64,000 nucleotides of DNA from Candidatus Gastranaerophilales bacterium (GCA_944326525.1 CALVEG010000004.1:96481-160480), one strand, 5' to 3'. Numbered from the stretch's first letter, positions 52,088 to 60,727 are shown. A program made the numbers and translations. Notes: generated by a model not told the origin, from the letters alone.

Positions 52088-53080
52088 CTACTTTTTAATC
52101 GGAAGATAAGATTGCGGATAATTGTAATCTTCTTTAAAACCAAGATGTCTGTACATTTTAAGCGCCTGAAAATTATTTGTTTCAGTACAGGTGTTAACTT
52201 CGGTAATATTTTTTGCTCCGCTGTCCGCCCAGTTTATTAATTGTTCAACAGAGGATTTAAGCATATGTTTAGACAAACCTCTTCCCTGATGTTCTTTCTT
52301 AATGGCAACTATCGGAATATTTGCGATTTGTCCGCCGGTTAAGTTCATAAAACAAAATCCGACAGGTGTTCCGCTGCAAAGAAGAACACTCGTTGCCTCA
52401 GGAAGAAATTCAGCATAAACATTGTTCACAATCTTGTCAATTATATCTCTTGTACCCTCTAGAGTCGTAAATCTCGGATCAAATAAAGCATCTGCGCTTG
52501 TTGTAAAAGCATCATGAACAATTTCCACTGCATAATTAAAATACTCATCAGACCATTTAACTATTTTATAGCAGCTGCTTAGATCCGTTAGTTCAGTAAG
52601 TTTTAAAATATCTCTGGAATTTGTCCCGCTCATCATAAATCTTAAAACCGCAATTCCGACAAACTTAAACCCAAATCGGGCTATCTCACCTATTAAAGTC
52701 TTTTGCGAGCCCAACATTGGATAACAAACTATTTTTTCACGTCTTTGTTCTCTGGTTTCCCTTAAAAATTCCTCAATTAAAGCTTTACACCTTGGAAACA
52801 TACTTTCCATATTCAAAGAATGAATTATATTTAATTCTATCGCCTCAGAAATTGCTGTCGTATAAACAAGAAAAGCCTTTGGAATATCTTCCTCAAACAA
52901 AACAATGCAATTTATAAGCTCTTTTTCAATCGCATCTATAAAACCTTCGTAATCCAACGGTTCAAGTTCAAACTTGTACTCTATAACCGCTCTATTCCTA
53001 AAATCGTTGTACACAACTTCAAAAGCTTTGTAATCACGTTCTTCAAGAAGTCTGGCTTCATAAACCGCATTATTTGTCAT
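52088..53080 (-). CDS. GNAT-family N-acetyltransferase
   Basis: This 330-residue protein has a C-terminal acetyltransferase domain with the acetyl-CoA loop VAIKKEHQGRGLSKHML and the terminal NNFQALKMYRHLGFKEDYNY. The N-terminal half (about 1-170) looks like a second, degenerate GNAT fold (SLNMESMFPRCKALIEEFL, then LIGEIARFGFKFVGIA). The substrate is unknown. AAGGAAAG precedes the ATG. Confidence 0.85.
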   Translation of the reverse strand: MTNNAVYEARLLEERDYKAFEVVYNDFRNRAVIEYKFELEPLDYEGFIDAIEKELINCIVLFEEDIPKAFLVYTTAISEAIELNIIHSLNMESMFPRCKALIEEFLRETREQRREKIVCYPMLGSQKTLIGEIARFGFKFVGIAVLRFMMSGTNSRDILKLTELTDLSSCYKIVKWSDEYFNYAVEIVHDAFTTSADALFDPRFTTLEGTRDIIDKIVNNVYAEFLPEATSVLLCSGTPVGFCFMNLTGGQIANIPIVAIKKEHQGRGLSKHMLKSSVEQLINWADSGAKNITEVNTCTETNNFQALKMYRHLGFKEDYNYPQSYLPIKK

Positions 53081-53117
53081 AATCTTTCCTTATTTTTTAA
53101 CCCCACATTTTTGTTTG

Positions 53118-54326
53118 TTAAAACATATGATGCATTTTTTCTTTTTTTGTATTCATATATTTTCTGTTGTAATCATTGATTTCAGGAGTTAATTTTACTA
53201 CATCGTTTATGGTTAATCCATAGCCCTTTAGGGCTATTATTTTCTTAGGATTATTAGTAATCAGGTTAAAATTATTAAACCCGAGATCAGAAATTATTTG
53301 CGCACCCATTCCGTAATCTCTTAAATCAGCTTTAAAGCCAAGTGAAAGATTAGCTTCAACTGTATCCTGACCACATTCTTGAAGTTTGTAGGCTTTAATT
53401 TTATTAACGATACCGATTCCGCGGCCTTCATGACCTTTCATGTAGATTAAAGCACCTTTTCCGTAATCATTAATCATCTTTAAAGCACTGTGAAGCTGAT
53501 AATTGCAATCACATTTAAGACTATGGAAAATATCTCCCGTCAAACATTCACTGTGAACTCTGACAAGTGGAATTTTGTCACTTCCGTCATCTTTTACCAA
53601 CGCAACGCTTTCCTGACCTGTAATATGATTTACATAACCATAAATTTCAAATTCGCCAAAAACTGTCGGCAAATGAGCTTCTGCTTCACGGGTTACGATT
53701 TTTTCATTTCTCAATCTATATGCGATAAGTTCGGCAACCGTTATAAATTTTATACCGTGTTCTTTTGCAAATTTAAAAAGTTCATCTCTTTTAGCCATAT
53801 GCCCGTCAGCACCCATAATTTCGCACATCGGACCTGCCGGAATATGACCTGCAAGTTTTGCCAAATCAACAACTGCTTCAGTGTGGCCTGTTCTTTGTAA
53901 AACTCCGCCTTTTCTTGCAACACAAGGGAAAAGATGTCCGGGGCGTCTTAAATCAGACGGAACAGCATCTGGTGCTAGCGCAACTTCTATTGTTTTTGCT
54001 CTGTCAAATGCCGAAATCCCTGTTGTTACACCGTATTTTTCGGCTGCATCTATACTTACGGTAAATGCTGTTTTCATACCTTCGGTATTTTGTTCAACCA
54101 TTTGAGGAAGATCCAGTTTTTCCGCCAATTCTTGCGAAATTGCAAGACATATCAACCCTTTTGCGTTTTCTGCCATAAATTTTATTATCTCAGGTGTAAC
54201 CATTTGTCCTGAACAAATTAAATCACCTTCATTTTCACGGTCTTCATCATCTGCAACAATTATCATTTTGCCGTTTTTAAAATCTTCTATGGCTTCTTCT
54301 ATTGTATTAAATCTGTTTTCTTCCAT
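53118..54326 (-). CDS. ribBA: Bifunctional DHBP synthase / GTP cyclohydrolase II
   Basis: This 402-residue riboflavin enzyme has an N-terminal RibB domain (about 1-200: [44 protein letters not shown]) and a C-terminal RibA domain (zinc site [28 protein letters not shown]). Both catalytic motifs are intact. Its ATG at 54326 overlaps the ribE stop (ATGTGATGG), so translation is coupled. The fusion is common in Cyanobacteria and Firmicutes. Confidence 0.96.
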   Translation of the reverse strand: MEENRFNTIEEAIEDFKNGKMIIVADDEDRENEGDLICSGQMVTPEIIKFMAENAKGLICLAISQELAEKLDLPQMVEQNTEGMKTAFTVSIDAAEKYGVTTGISAFDRAKTIEVALAPDAVPSDLRRPGHLFPCVARKGGVLQRTGHTEAVVDLAKLAGHIPAGPMCEIMGADGHMAKRDELFKFAKEHGIKFITVAELIAYRLRNEKIVTREAEAHLPTVFGEFEIYGYVNHITGQESVALVKDDGSDKIPLVRVHSECLTGDIFHSLKCDCNYQLHSALKMINDYGKGALIYMKGHEGRGIGIVNKIKAYKLQECGQDTVEANLSLGFKADLRDYGMGAQIISDLGFNNFNLITNNPKKIIALKGYGLTINDVVKLTPEINDYNRKYMNTKKEKMHHMF

Positions 54327-54925
54327 CACATAAACCCGTTTTCTCTTAAAAAGTCTTCAGTAATATTATTATTTTGCGAATATAAAAATTTTTCAACATA
54401 CCTTCCGAGAATATCCGTCTCTATATTTACCAAATCGCCTGACTTAAGATATTTTAAATTGGTATTTTCAAGAGTATGCGGAATTATTGCAACGGAAAAT
54501 GTGTTATTTGCGTTCGCCGAAACAGTTAAACTGACACCGTTTACGGTTATTGATCCCTTGTAAACAACGTATTTGTCAAGAGAAGACGGTATTTCAAAAG
54601 TCATATTGCCAAGATATTTTCCGACTCCGTCAACATGCCCCTGCACAAAATGCCCGCCTATTCTTGTAGACGGCGTTAATGCTCTTTCAAGATTAACCTC
54701 TTGACCTGTTTGAAAATTTTTAAATGTCGTCACCGAAAGCGTTTCTGAACTTACGTCTGCAGAAAAACTGTTTGATGTAATCTCTACAACAGTCTGACAA
54801 CAGCCGTCTATTGCAATACTGTCACCAAGTTTTGTATTTTCAAGAACTTTTCGGCACTCAATGACTAATTTTCTACCGTCAAAACTTTTAACTTTGCCTG
54901 TTTCTTCCACAATCCCTGTAAACAT
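54326..54925 (-). CDS. ribE: Riboflavin synthase alpha subunit
   Basis: This 199-residue enzyme dismutates 6,7-dimethyl-8-ribityllumazine to riboflavin. It begins with the invariant MFTGIVEETGKV and consists of two lumazine-binding repeats, each with the (V/I)NG(V/C)S type loop (DGCCQTVV and NGVSLTVS) and GHFVQGHVDGVG and DILGRYVEKF. It is the first gene of a two-gene unit with ribBA; ribD and ribH are not in the window. TAATAT six bases upstream suggests a leaderless message. No FMN riboswitch is seen. Confidence 0.94.
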   Translation of the reverse strand: MFTGIVEETGKVKSFDGRKLVIECRKVLENTKLGDSIAIDGCCQTVVEITSNSFSADVSSETLSVTTFKNFQTGQEVNLERALTPSTRIGGHFVQGHVDGVGKYLGNMTFEIPSSLDKYVVYKGSITVNGVSLTVSANANNTFSVAIIPHTLENTNLKYLKSGDLVNIETDILGRYVEKFLYSQNNNITEDFLRENGFM

Positions 54926-54931
54926 AGGTTT

Positions 54932-54937
54932 ATATTA
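54932..54937 (-). promoter_or_regulatory. -10 element of a probable leaderless promoter (ribE)
   Basis: On the minus strand TGA-TAATAT ends 6 bases before the ribE ATG. Confidence 0.45.
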
Positions 54938-55055
54938 TCATAAAAATATTTTTTGAAAATAATAAGCTTTAATCTAGCGACAACAAAATAATACCTTCAA
55001 TTTTCGGTACTTAAATCTAATAACTATCCCAATATCTATATTTTAAAAATTCCAA

Positions 55056-55244
55056 CTAATCAAGCAAATGATCTAAAATTTGCGCATTATCCTCTGCCTT
55101 TTGAATTTGCTGAGGTGAATATCTTCTCATATAACTTCTCAAAGCTTCACGAATAAGCTCGCTTCTTGTCCTTTGTTCATTATTTGCAAGACCATCTACA
55201 CGATTTAAAAATTCATCAGGCATTGTAACTAAAATTTTTGCCAT
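55056..55244 (-). CDS. Ribbon-helix-helix (CopG-type) DNA-binding protein
   Basis: This 62-residue protein starts with an N-terminal beta strand KILVTMPDEFLNRVD and continues with TRSELIREALRSYM, the CopG/MetJ-like RHH pattern, ending with a short tail. GGAGGG sits 9 bases before the ATG at 55244. It may be an antitoxin-type regulator, but no toxin gene is adjacent. Confidence 0.85.
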   Translation of the reverse strand: MAKILVTMPDEFLNRVDGLANNEQRTRSELIREALRSYMRRYSPQQIQKAEDNAQILDHLLD

Positions 55245-55389
55245 TTTCACTAACCCTCCATGCTATAATTGTAACATGTTTTTTTTACTTTTACAAGATT
55301 GGAAAAAAGTATTAACCTAATTGTGCTATGGACTTATTAAAATCATTTGCAATATTATTACCTTGTAAAATAAGAAAGGAGTTTTTCAG

Positions 55390-55935
55390 ATGGAAGAAAA
55401 CAACTACGAAAACAAGCATGAACATCGGGCTGATGACTGTTTCATATGCAAACATCCTGCAATGAAACATATTTTTATTGGTATATTAACGTTTTTAGGT
55501 GCATTTGCTGCTTTTTACGTCGTAACTGACTGGCATTACAAACAAATGTTTAACCCAATGGTTCAGATGCGCAAAATGGACAGAGCAATTATGAAAGAAG
55601 CACGTATGGCAGAAAGAATTGCTCAAAAAGATTTTGCAAAAGCGGATTTGCTTGAAAATCAAGCCGGACAAATTATCCACATTGACAAAACTGACGATGC
55701 ATACAAAATTATTATTAATCTAAAACCTTTCGAAAATGATGAAAAAAATGTTGAAGTTACAACTGAAGGGAACAAAATGACGATTACTGCGGCAGGTGAA
55801 ACAAAAAAGCACAACAAAAGTGCGATAATCCGTTTCACGCAAAGCTTTATTTTCCCTGATAATGCAATAATCGGTGAAATGACCAAGTTTAAAGACGGAA
55901 ATAAATACGTAATCGTTGTTCCGCTCGAAGACTAA
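55390..55935 (+). CDS. Membrane-anchored Hsp20/alpha-crystallin-like protein
   Basis: This 181-residue protein has a His/acidic N-terminus with a CFICKH pair, one transmembrane segment (about 28-45: FIGILTFLGAFAAFYVV), a helical linker (about 55-90) and a C-terminal alpha-crystallin-like beta sandwich (DDAYKIIINLKPF, EVTTEGNKMTITAAGE, FTQSFIFPDNA, NKYVIVVPLE). The fold resemblance is reasonable; a membrane-tethered holdase role is inference. AAGGAG precedes the ATG. Confidence 0.7.
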   Translation: MEENNYENKHEHRADDCFICKHPAMKHIFIGILTFLGAFAAFYVVTDWHYKQMFNPMVQMRKMDRAIMKEARMAERIAQKDFAKADLLENQAGQIIHIDKTDDAYKIIINLKPFENDEKNVEVTTEGNKMTITAAGETKKHNKSAIIRFTQSFIFPDNAIIGEMTKFKDGNKYVIVVPLED

Positions 55936-56006
55936 TCTAAAACGCAATCCCAATTATTCAAAAATTTCAAGCTTTTTAGAATTAATAACTTGCAAAAAAA
56001 AATTGT

Positions 56007-56033
56007 AAAAACCGGATGAAAGTCCGGTTTTTG
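56007..56033 (+). terminator. Rho-independent terminator
   Basis: AAAACCGGA and TCCGGTTTT form a 9-bp stem, followed by TT. It overlaps the region where the -35 of the next gene would fall. Confidence 0.75.
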
Positions 56034-56036
56034 TGT

Positions 56037-56042
56037 TAAAAT
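56037..56042 (+). promoter_or_regulatory. -10 element of a probable leaderless promoter
   Basis: TGT-TAAAAT (extended -10 form) ends 7 bases before the ATG at 56050. Confidence 0.4.
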
Positions 56043-56049
56043 AAATCCT

Positions 56050-56427
56050 ATGAAAATTCTTGTAACAGACGATTCAACAGGATGGATTGAATATCATACA
56101 AAGGTGCTTGTGCAAATTCTGCCGCCTGATACCGAAATAGATACTGCTAAAAGTGCAAAAGAAGGTTTGGATAAAATTACGCTTAATATTGATTCGCCTT
56201 ATGATGTAATTTTTACCGATATGCAAATGGAAAGCGATTTTCTGCCGCTTTATGCCGGAGAATGGTTTATCCGCCAGATTAAGAGCTTTCCGCAATATGA
56301 AAATACAAGAATTATAATAATTTCGGCAGCACCAAATATTAAAACAATTGCCGAAAAATATGATGTTGAATATCTTGCAAAACCTATGTGCCAGCTTAAA
56401 AGTAATTACTCCAAGCTTTTTGAATAA
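56050..56427 (+). CDS. Orphan response-regulator receiver domain
   Basis: This 125-residue protein is a receiver domain only. It has acidic ILVTDDS, phospho-acceptor Asp in VIFTDMQMES (near 57), Ser in IIISAAP and Lys in LAKPM. There is no output domain. It could act as a phosphate sink or shuttle for the hybrid kinase at 49827, which is an inference. ogt follows after 17 bases. Confidence 0.88.
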   Translation: MKILVTDDSTGWIEYHTKVLVQILPPDTEIDTAKSAKEGLDKITLNIDSPYDVIFTDMQMESDFLPLYAGEWFIRQIKSFPQYENTRIIIISAAPNIKTIAEKYDVEYLAKPMCQLKSNYSKLFE

Positions 56428-56444
56428 AAAATTGAAAAACATTT

Positions 56445-56906
56445 ATGAAAACTTTTTACGATTACAAAACAATTATAGGAAAAATTTTCATCGAAGCAGA
56501 CGGCGATTTTTTAACCCAAATTTCATTCCGCAAGCTTTCGGGAAAAAGGCTTGAAACGCCTATAATTAAGGAAACTTTCACACAACTTGAAGAATATTTT
56601 AAGGGAAAACGCAAAACCTTTGACCTTCCTTTAAAACTCGAAGGAACAGACTTCCAAAAATCGGTCTGGAAAGCGCTTTTGACTATTCCTTACGGAAAAA
56701 CCGCCACCTACAAAGATATTGCAAAAATTATTGGCAACGAAAAAGCCTCCAGAGCCGTCGGAATGGCAAACAATAAAAATAAACTGCTAATTCTAATTCC
56801 CTGCCATAGAATAATCGGCTCAAACGGTAATCTGACAGGTTATGCAGGTGGTCTGGAAATTAAACAACAACTTCTCAGCCTTGAAAAATCAATAACTCAG
56901 GTTTAA
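56445..56906 (+). CDS. ogt: Methylated-DNA--protein-cysteine methyltransferase
   Basis: This 153-residue suicide repair protein removes alkyl groups from O6-alkylguanine. The nucleophile Cys lies in LIPCHRIIGSNG (near 125), followed by GYAGGLEIKQ; the helix-turn-helix region IPYGKTATYKDIAKIIGNEKASRAVG precedes it. Only the short Ogt form without an Ada domain is present. It ends four bases into the convergent 56903 gene. Confidence 0.94.
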   Translation: MKTFYDYKTIIGKIFIEADGDFLTQISFRKLSGKRLETPIIKETFTQLEEYFKGKRKTFDLPLKLEGTDFQKSVWKALLTIPYGKTATYKDIAKIIGNEKASRAVGMANNKNKLLILIPCHRIIGSNGNLTGYAGGLEIKQQLLSLEKSITQV

Positions 56907-57544
56907 TTGTTATCGGTGTCTTTACAATCTTTTTTAAATACTTTTTTAATCTTATTTTTAAAAGAGCGTTGTTCATTTAAATCTTCCAAATATGCAGGCT
57001 GGCTGATTCCGTAGCCAAACGGTCTTAAATCAGAAGGTTTTTTGCCATATTTGTCAATTTTTTTCATTTTTTCCAAATCATCAAATCTTAGCTTTTGAAC
57101 CATTTTATATTTGCTTTTCTGCTCGCTATTCAAAAGTCTTTCAAAACATTTGTCGTATTTATTACAAATTTTTCTGATTTGTTTTTCAATTTTGTCTGAC
57201 TGCCTACATAATGCTCTAATTTCTTTTTTATCTGCACCTTTAGAGTAACTTTCTCTGATTTGTTTTCTGACAAACAAAAGCTCATCAACAAGCGGGGTTA
57301 TTTCTTCAAACCTTTGCTGCTCTATTTCTCTGGTTTTACAAATTTGAGAAGGTGTAAGGTTTAATACATTATAAATTGTGTTTCTGTCTTTTCTAATTCT
57401 GTTCATTAACGTGTAAGCTTCGGCAGGTTTTTCAACCTGAATAACTTCATCTTCAATACTCTGCGGAGATAAGATAGTTTCCGAATAACTCACACTTGAG
57501 GCTAAAACACAAATAAATATTGCCAAAATCAGTTTTTTACACAT
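56903..57544 (-). CDS. Secreted CpxP/Spy-like LTxxQ helical protein
   Basis: This 213-residue protein has a signal peptide (LILAIFICVLASSVSYS, cleavage near 21). The mature part is helical and charged, with LTPSQICKTREIEQQR and a later CNKYDKCFERLLNSEQKSKYK, which recalls the LTxxQ segments of CpxP/Spy periplasmic chaperones. Four or more cysteines are spread along it, unlike classical Spy. The likely role is envelope stress, by resemblance only. Opposite to ogt. Confidence 0.6.
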   Translation of the reverse strand: MCKKLILAIFICVLASSVSYSETILSPQSIEDEVIQVEKPAEAYTLMNRIRKDRNTIYNVLNLTPSQICKTREIEQQRFEEITPLVDELLFVRKQIRESYSKGADKKEIRALCRQSDKIEKQIRKICNKYDKCFERLLNSEQKSKYKMVQKLRFDDLEKMKKIDKYGKKPSDLRPFGYGISQPAYLEDLNEQRSFKNKIKKVFKKDCKDTDNN

Positions 57545-57612
57545 AGAAAATTCCCTCTCTTATTGAATTTTTGCATGGATATAAGGAATTTTCAATATAT
57601 TTCATTTTGTTG

Positions 57613-57618
57613 TAAACT
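57613..57618 (+). promoter_or_regulatory. -10 element of a probable leaderless promoter (mrnC)
   Basis: TAAACT ends 6 bases before the ATG at 57625, with no Shine-Dalgarno between. Confidence 0.4.
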
Positions 57619-57624
57619 GAATTT

Positions 57625-57996
57625 ATGGATGAAATTAACCTTAGAAATTACGCATATTTAGGCGATGCTGTTTGGGAATTATTTATCAGAGAAAAAACAA
57701 TTCTCCTGACTAATAACGCTAAAAAATTACACAAAATTACGACCGATAAAGTTAAGGGACATTTTCAGGCAGAACTTTTGGAAAAGCTTGAAAACACCTT
57801 AACGGAAGAAGAAAAAGAACTTGCCAGACGTGCAAGAAATCTCCCAATCCCTGTTGCAAGACGCTCATGCCAAAGTGAATACCGTCAAGCAACCGCCTTT
57901 GAAGCGTTAATTGGCTTTTGGTTTAAAAACAACAAGGAAAGATTTGATTATATAATTTCTTTACTTGAAAAAGAATTGGATTTTTCAGAAATTTAA
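57625..57996 (+). CDS. mrnC: Mini-ribonuclease III
   Basis: This 123-residue protein has an RNase III catalytic core without a double-stranded-RNA-binding domain: LRNYAYLGDAVWELFIRE with catalytic Asp, HKITTDKVKGHFQAELL, and YRQATAFEALIGFWF with the second acidic residue. It processes 23S rRNA precursor in bacteria such as Bacillus and has cyanobacterial homologues. The start is the leaderless type. Confidence 0.92.
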   Translation: MDEINLRNYAYLGDAVWELFIREKTILLTNNAKKLHKITTDKVKGHFQAELLEKLENTLTEEEKELARRARNLPIPVARRSCQSEYRQATAFEALIGFWFKNNKERFDYIISLLEKELDFSEI

Positions 57997-58016
57997 TCGC
58001 CTTAAAAAAAAGAAAT

Positions 58017-58041
58017 ACCGCAATAAGTACACTAATTGCGG
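58017..58041. terminator. Possible hairpin between convergent genes
   Basis: ACCGCAAT and ATTGCGGT pair across a 9-base loop between mrnC and the EF-hand gene. The T tract is weak on either strand. Confidence 0.4.
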
Positions 58042-58073
58042 TTAATTCCTTTCCAAATTGTAAGAATATGTTA

Positions 58074-58628
58074 CTAACTGTCTGATGATTGTTTATATCT
58101 GTAGCTCAACATACTATAAGATCCTGAAGTGCTTGAAGAACTGTCATCTCCGTAGAATGTTGACATATCTGTCGCAAATTGATGTCTAAATTCATCCATT
58201 TTTTCTTGTTTTGCGCTGTTTACAGTGAATGCGGAAATTTCGGCATCAGTAATCCTTCCGTCACCATTTGTATCCATTTCATCAAAATGTGTAAGAATAT
58301 TGTTTATAGTAGATGTTGAAAGTCCGCTTGTGCCTGACAATGCAAGCTGCGCAAACTGTTCTCTCGTTAATCCTTGTACAGAAAGATTATTAGTTAATGT
58401 CGTCATTTCATCTGATGAAATCGTTCCGTCACTGTTTTGGTCTATTGATGCAAAATTGTTTTGTAAATATGATGCAAAAGACCCGTTTAAAATTGTCGCA
58501 TTTGATGTATTTCCTCTGGCATCAAGAATATTATCCAGAGTAACACCATCTTCGTATTGCGATGCTATAACCGAATAGGCATTTGTCAATCCGGCATATA
58601 TTCCTGATAATGATCCGTAATTTGCCAT
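58074..58628 (-). CDS. EF-hand calcium-binding protein
   Basis: This 184-residue protein has two canonical 12-residue EF-hand loops: D63-x-N65-x-D67-G-x-I-x-x-x-E74 (DQNSDGTISSDE) and D119-x-N121-x-D123-G-x-I-x-x-x-E130 (DTNGDGRITDAE). No export signal is visible, and the N-terminus (MANYGSLSGIYAGL) is not a Sec signal. The C-terminus is Ser-rich. A Ca2+-responsive regulator or structural role is possible. It is preceded by a weak binding site only. Confidence 0.85.
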   Translation of the reverse strand: MANYGSLSGIYAGLTNAYSVIASQYEDGVTLDNILDARGNTSNATILNGSFASYLQNNFASIDQNSDGTISSDEMTTLTNNLSVQGLTREQFAQLALSGTSGLSTSTINNILTHFDEMDTNGDGRITDAEISAFTVNSAKQEKMDEFRHQFATDMSTFYGDDSSSSTSGSYSMLSYRYKQSSDS

Positions 58629-58903
58629 AATTTAAGCCCTCTAATTACCACCTTTATTTATTCTTTTCGGATTTATAAAGCTTCTACATTACTACTTAAT
58701 ACCAAATCTATATCGATTATGTCGCTATTTTCGTGCTGTAAACCCGTCATGAACATTTTAATGATTTTTTTGGTTTCGTCAACCCCATGAATAATGTATT
58801 TGTAAAATTATGTTACAAAAGCCCTCTTTTTCTTAAAGAACTGCCCTTTCTGTTCCGACATAAACTATGTGAAAAAAACATCAGTTTATAAGGAGTGTGT
58901 TTT

Positions 58904-59113
58904 ATGGATGACAAAAAAATTCTCGATATTGAAGATTTAATGATTGATTACGGCGAAATGACAAGCTTTGATTTTAATTCTTTAAGTTTTAAAGAAATGC
59001 AAGATTTGCAAAATATCACCGGAACAGATTACGCAAAGCAAGCAATTCCTTTTAAATACGGCAAATTCGATCTTGCAGATTTATTTCATTCATTTATCTC
59101 AAGAGAAAATTAA
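58904..59113 (+). CDS. Hypothetical small acidic protein
   Basis: This 69-residue acidic protein (ILDIEDLMIDYGEM, FKEMQDLQNITGTDYAKQ) has AAGGAG eight bases before the ATG at 58904; the GTG at 58895 is too close to it. No domain is recognised. A second small ORF follows after a few bases. Confidence 0.65.
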   Translation: MDDKKILDIEDLMIDYGEMTSFDFNSLSFKEMQDLQNITGTDYAKQAIPFKYGKFDLADLFHSFISREN

Positions 59114-59152
59114 TTGAAATACCCAGAACTAAAAACTTTTAAGGATAAGATT

Positions 59153-59365
59153 ATGGATATGAAAGAACTTTTTGAAAACGGTTGCTTTTCACCAAGTTGG
59201 AACGAAGTAGAAGAAAAAGAAGTCTTCATCCCGCAAAGAAAAGATTTACCTACACTTCTTGCAGAACTGGAAGATATTAAAAATTCAATTGACGACATTA
59301 AAGCAAGACAATGGCATTTGGCAAAATTAATGAAATTTCACCAAGAAGGCCTTCCGTTAAAATAA
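59153..59365 (+). CDS. Hypothetical small helical protein
   Basis: This 70-residue protein has a Trp-containing N-terminus (FSPSWNEVEEKEVFIPQ) and a helical end (LLAELEDIKNSIDDIKARQWHLAKLMKF). AAGGA seven bases before the ATG at 59153 supports this start; a TTG at 59114, directly after the upstream stop, would give 83 residues. It is probably in one operon with the 58904 gene. Function unknown. Confidence 0.6.
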   Translation: MDMKELFENGCFSPSWNEVEEKEVFIPQRKDLPTLLAELEDIKNSIDDIKARQWHLAKLMKFHQEGLPLK

Positions 59366-59399
59366 GAAAAATGTGAATTGTAGCCGAATATATGGCAGA

Positions 59400-59432
59400 C
59401 CTCTCTTTTTGTAACTAAAAAGAGAGGTTTTT
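59400..59432 (+). terminator. Rho-independent terminator
   Basis: CCTCTCTTTTT and AAAAAGAGAGG form an 11-bp stem, then TTTTTG. It also marks the 3' side of the convergent TolC-like gene. Confidence 0.85.
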
Positions 59433-59452
59433 GTATATCTTTAAAACTTAAT

Positions 59453-60727
59453 TTAATCTTCAAAAATATCTTCTTCCAATAACAAATCATGCCCGATATT
59501 GTGCATCATATTTAAATAAACCCCGTAATAAAAATCCATTGCAGTCAAATATTCATTCAAAATTGCCTGATGATTGTTTTCAGTCCAAATAAGGTTTATC
59601 AATGTAACATTACCGTTTTTATACATACCGGTTGTTGTTTTTAGGATTTCATCGGATTCATTAAGAATATCCTTATAATAATCCATATTTTGACGGGCAT
59701 ATTTAAAATTGTTGTAATTTTGTTTAAGAGTAATTTTAAGTTTATTTTCAAATGAAGCTTTATCCATATGCGTTTTTTCAAGGATAGTTGCAGCTTTTTC
59801 AATATCCGGTCTGTAAGAGTAAAGTATAGGAAGATTAAATCCGCCGCCAATAAAAGCTCCTGGCCAATTGTCACCTTCGCCTTGATATTTTGTCTGCCAA
59901 GCAAAACCTCCGCCTATAATTAAATCAGGTATCCGCTGACGTTTTGCTAAAATATATTCTTGTCCGTATTTTTCAATGTTATTGTCCGTAATCCTTATAG
60001 AATGACTGTATTTCAATGCGGTTGCTTCAATTACTTTGTATGGCGGAAGCTGAATATCAAGAATGGTTAAATCATCATCAAATAAGGATGTTTCTTGCGT
60101 ATCGTACATTTTTTCATCAGCCGGAACATTTATTGTCTTATTAAACTCAAATTGAGCATTCATCAACTCCGCTTTTGATTTATTTAGTTCTATAAGTTGT
60201 CTTTTATATTTTATATCTGCTTGAAGAGAGTCTATTTTATAATTTTCACCGGTTCGAGATTTATCAGAAGCAATTTTTTTCATTTCATCAAACAAATCTC
60301 TTCTTTTAATCATAATATCTTCTATAGATTTGTAATAAAGCACCTCAAAATATGCTTTCATTACCTTTATTTTTAATTCGTGTTCTGCTTGTTTTATCTG
60401 ATTTTCAACAGCTTTTTTCTGAGCAATTGCAGCTTTTTTTCTAACACCGCGTTTAAAAGTTTCTATAGGAAATAAAACTCCGGCTTGAGAAGAGTTACCG
60501 GTCGTAATTTTACCGACAAGAACATTTGTCTGAACTTGCGGATTTTGGAGTCTGTTTGCTATTTTAATGTCTGCAGAAGCTATTTGAAGTTCCTTACGTT
60601 TTGCCTGTAAATCAAGGTTATTTTCTAAAGCAATGTCAATGGCTTCGTCAAGCGAAATTCTGACAACTTCAGCACTTGCCGGTGAGGTAAATATTAAAAA
60701 ACTTAATAAAATCAAAAATACTCGCAT
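59453..60727 (-). CDS. TolC-family outer membrane efflux protein
   Basis: This 424-residue protein has a signal peptide (MRVFLILLSFLIFTSPASA, the start at 60727 fixed by GGGAAAG) and two OEP repeats of long helices with conserved ISLDEAIDIALENNLDLQAKRKEL near the start and NMDYYKDILNESDEILKTTTGMYKNGNVTLI near the end. It should form an outer-membrane exit duct for export or heavy-metal efflux with RND or ABC partners, which are not in this window. It implies a diderm envelope. Confidence 0.9.
   Translation of the reverse strand: MRVFLILLSFLIFTSPASAEVVRISLDEAIDIALENNLDLQAKRKELQIASADIKIANRLQNPQVQTNVLVGKITTGNSSQAGVLFPIETFKRGVRKKAAIAQKKAVENQIKQAEHELKIKVMKAYFEVLYYKSIEDIMIKRRDLFDEMKKIASDKSRTGENYKIDSLQADIKYKRQLIELNKSKAELMNAQFEFNKTINVPADEKMYDTQETSLFDDDLTILDIQLPPYKVIEATALKYSHSIRITDNNIEKYGQEYILAKRQRIPDLIIGGGFAWQTKYQGEGDNWPGAFIGGGFNLPILYSYRPDIEKAATILEKTHMDKASFENKLKITLKQNYNNFKYARQNMDYYKDILNESDEILKTTTGMYKNGNVTLINLIWTENNHQAILNEYLTAMDFYYGVYLNMMHNIGHDLLLEEDIFED

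Noticed and set aside
54926..55055. FMN riboswitch upstream of ribE
   Set aside because: The conserved riboswitch core was not found, and the promoter appears to sit six bases from the ATG, leaving no room for a leader.
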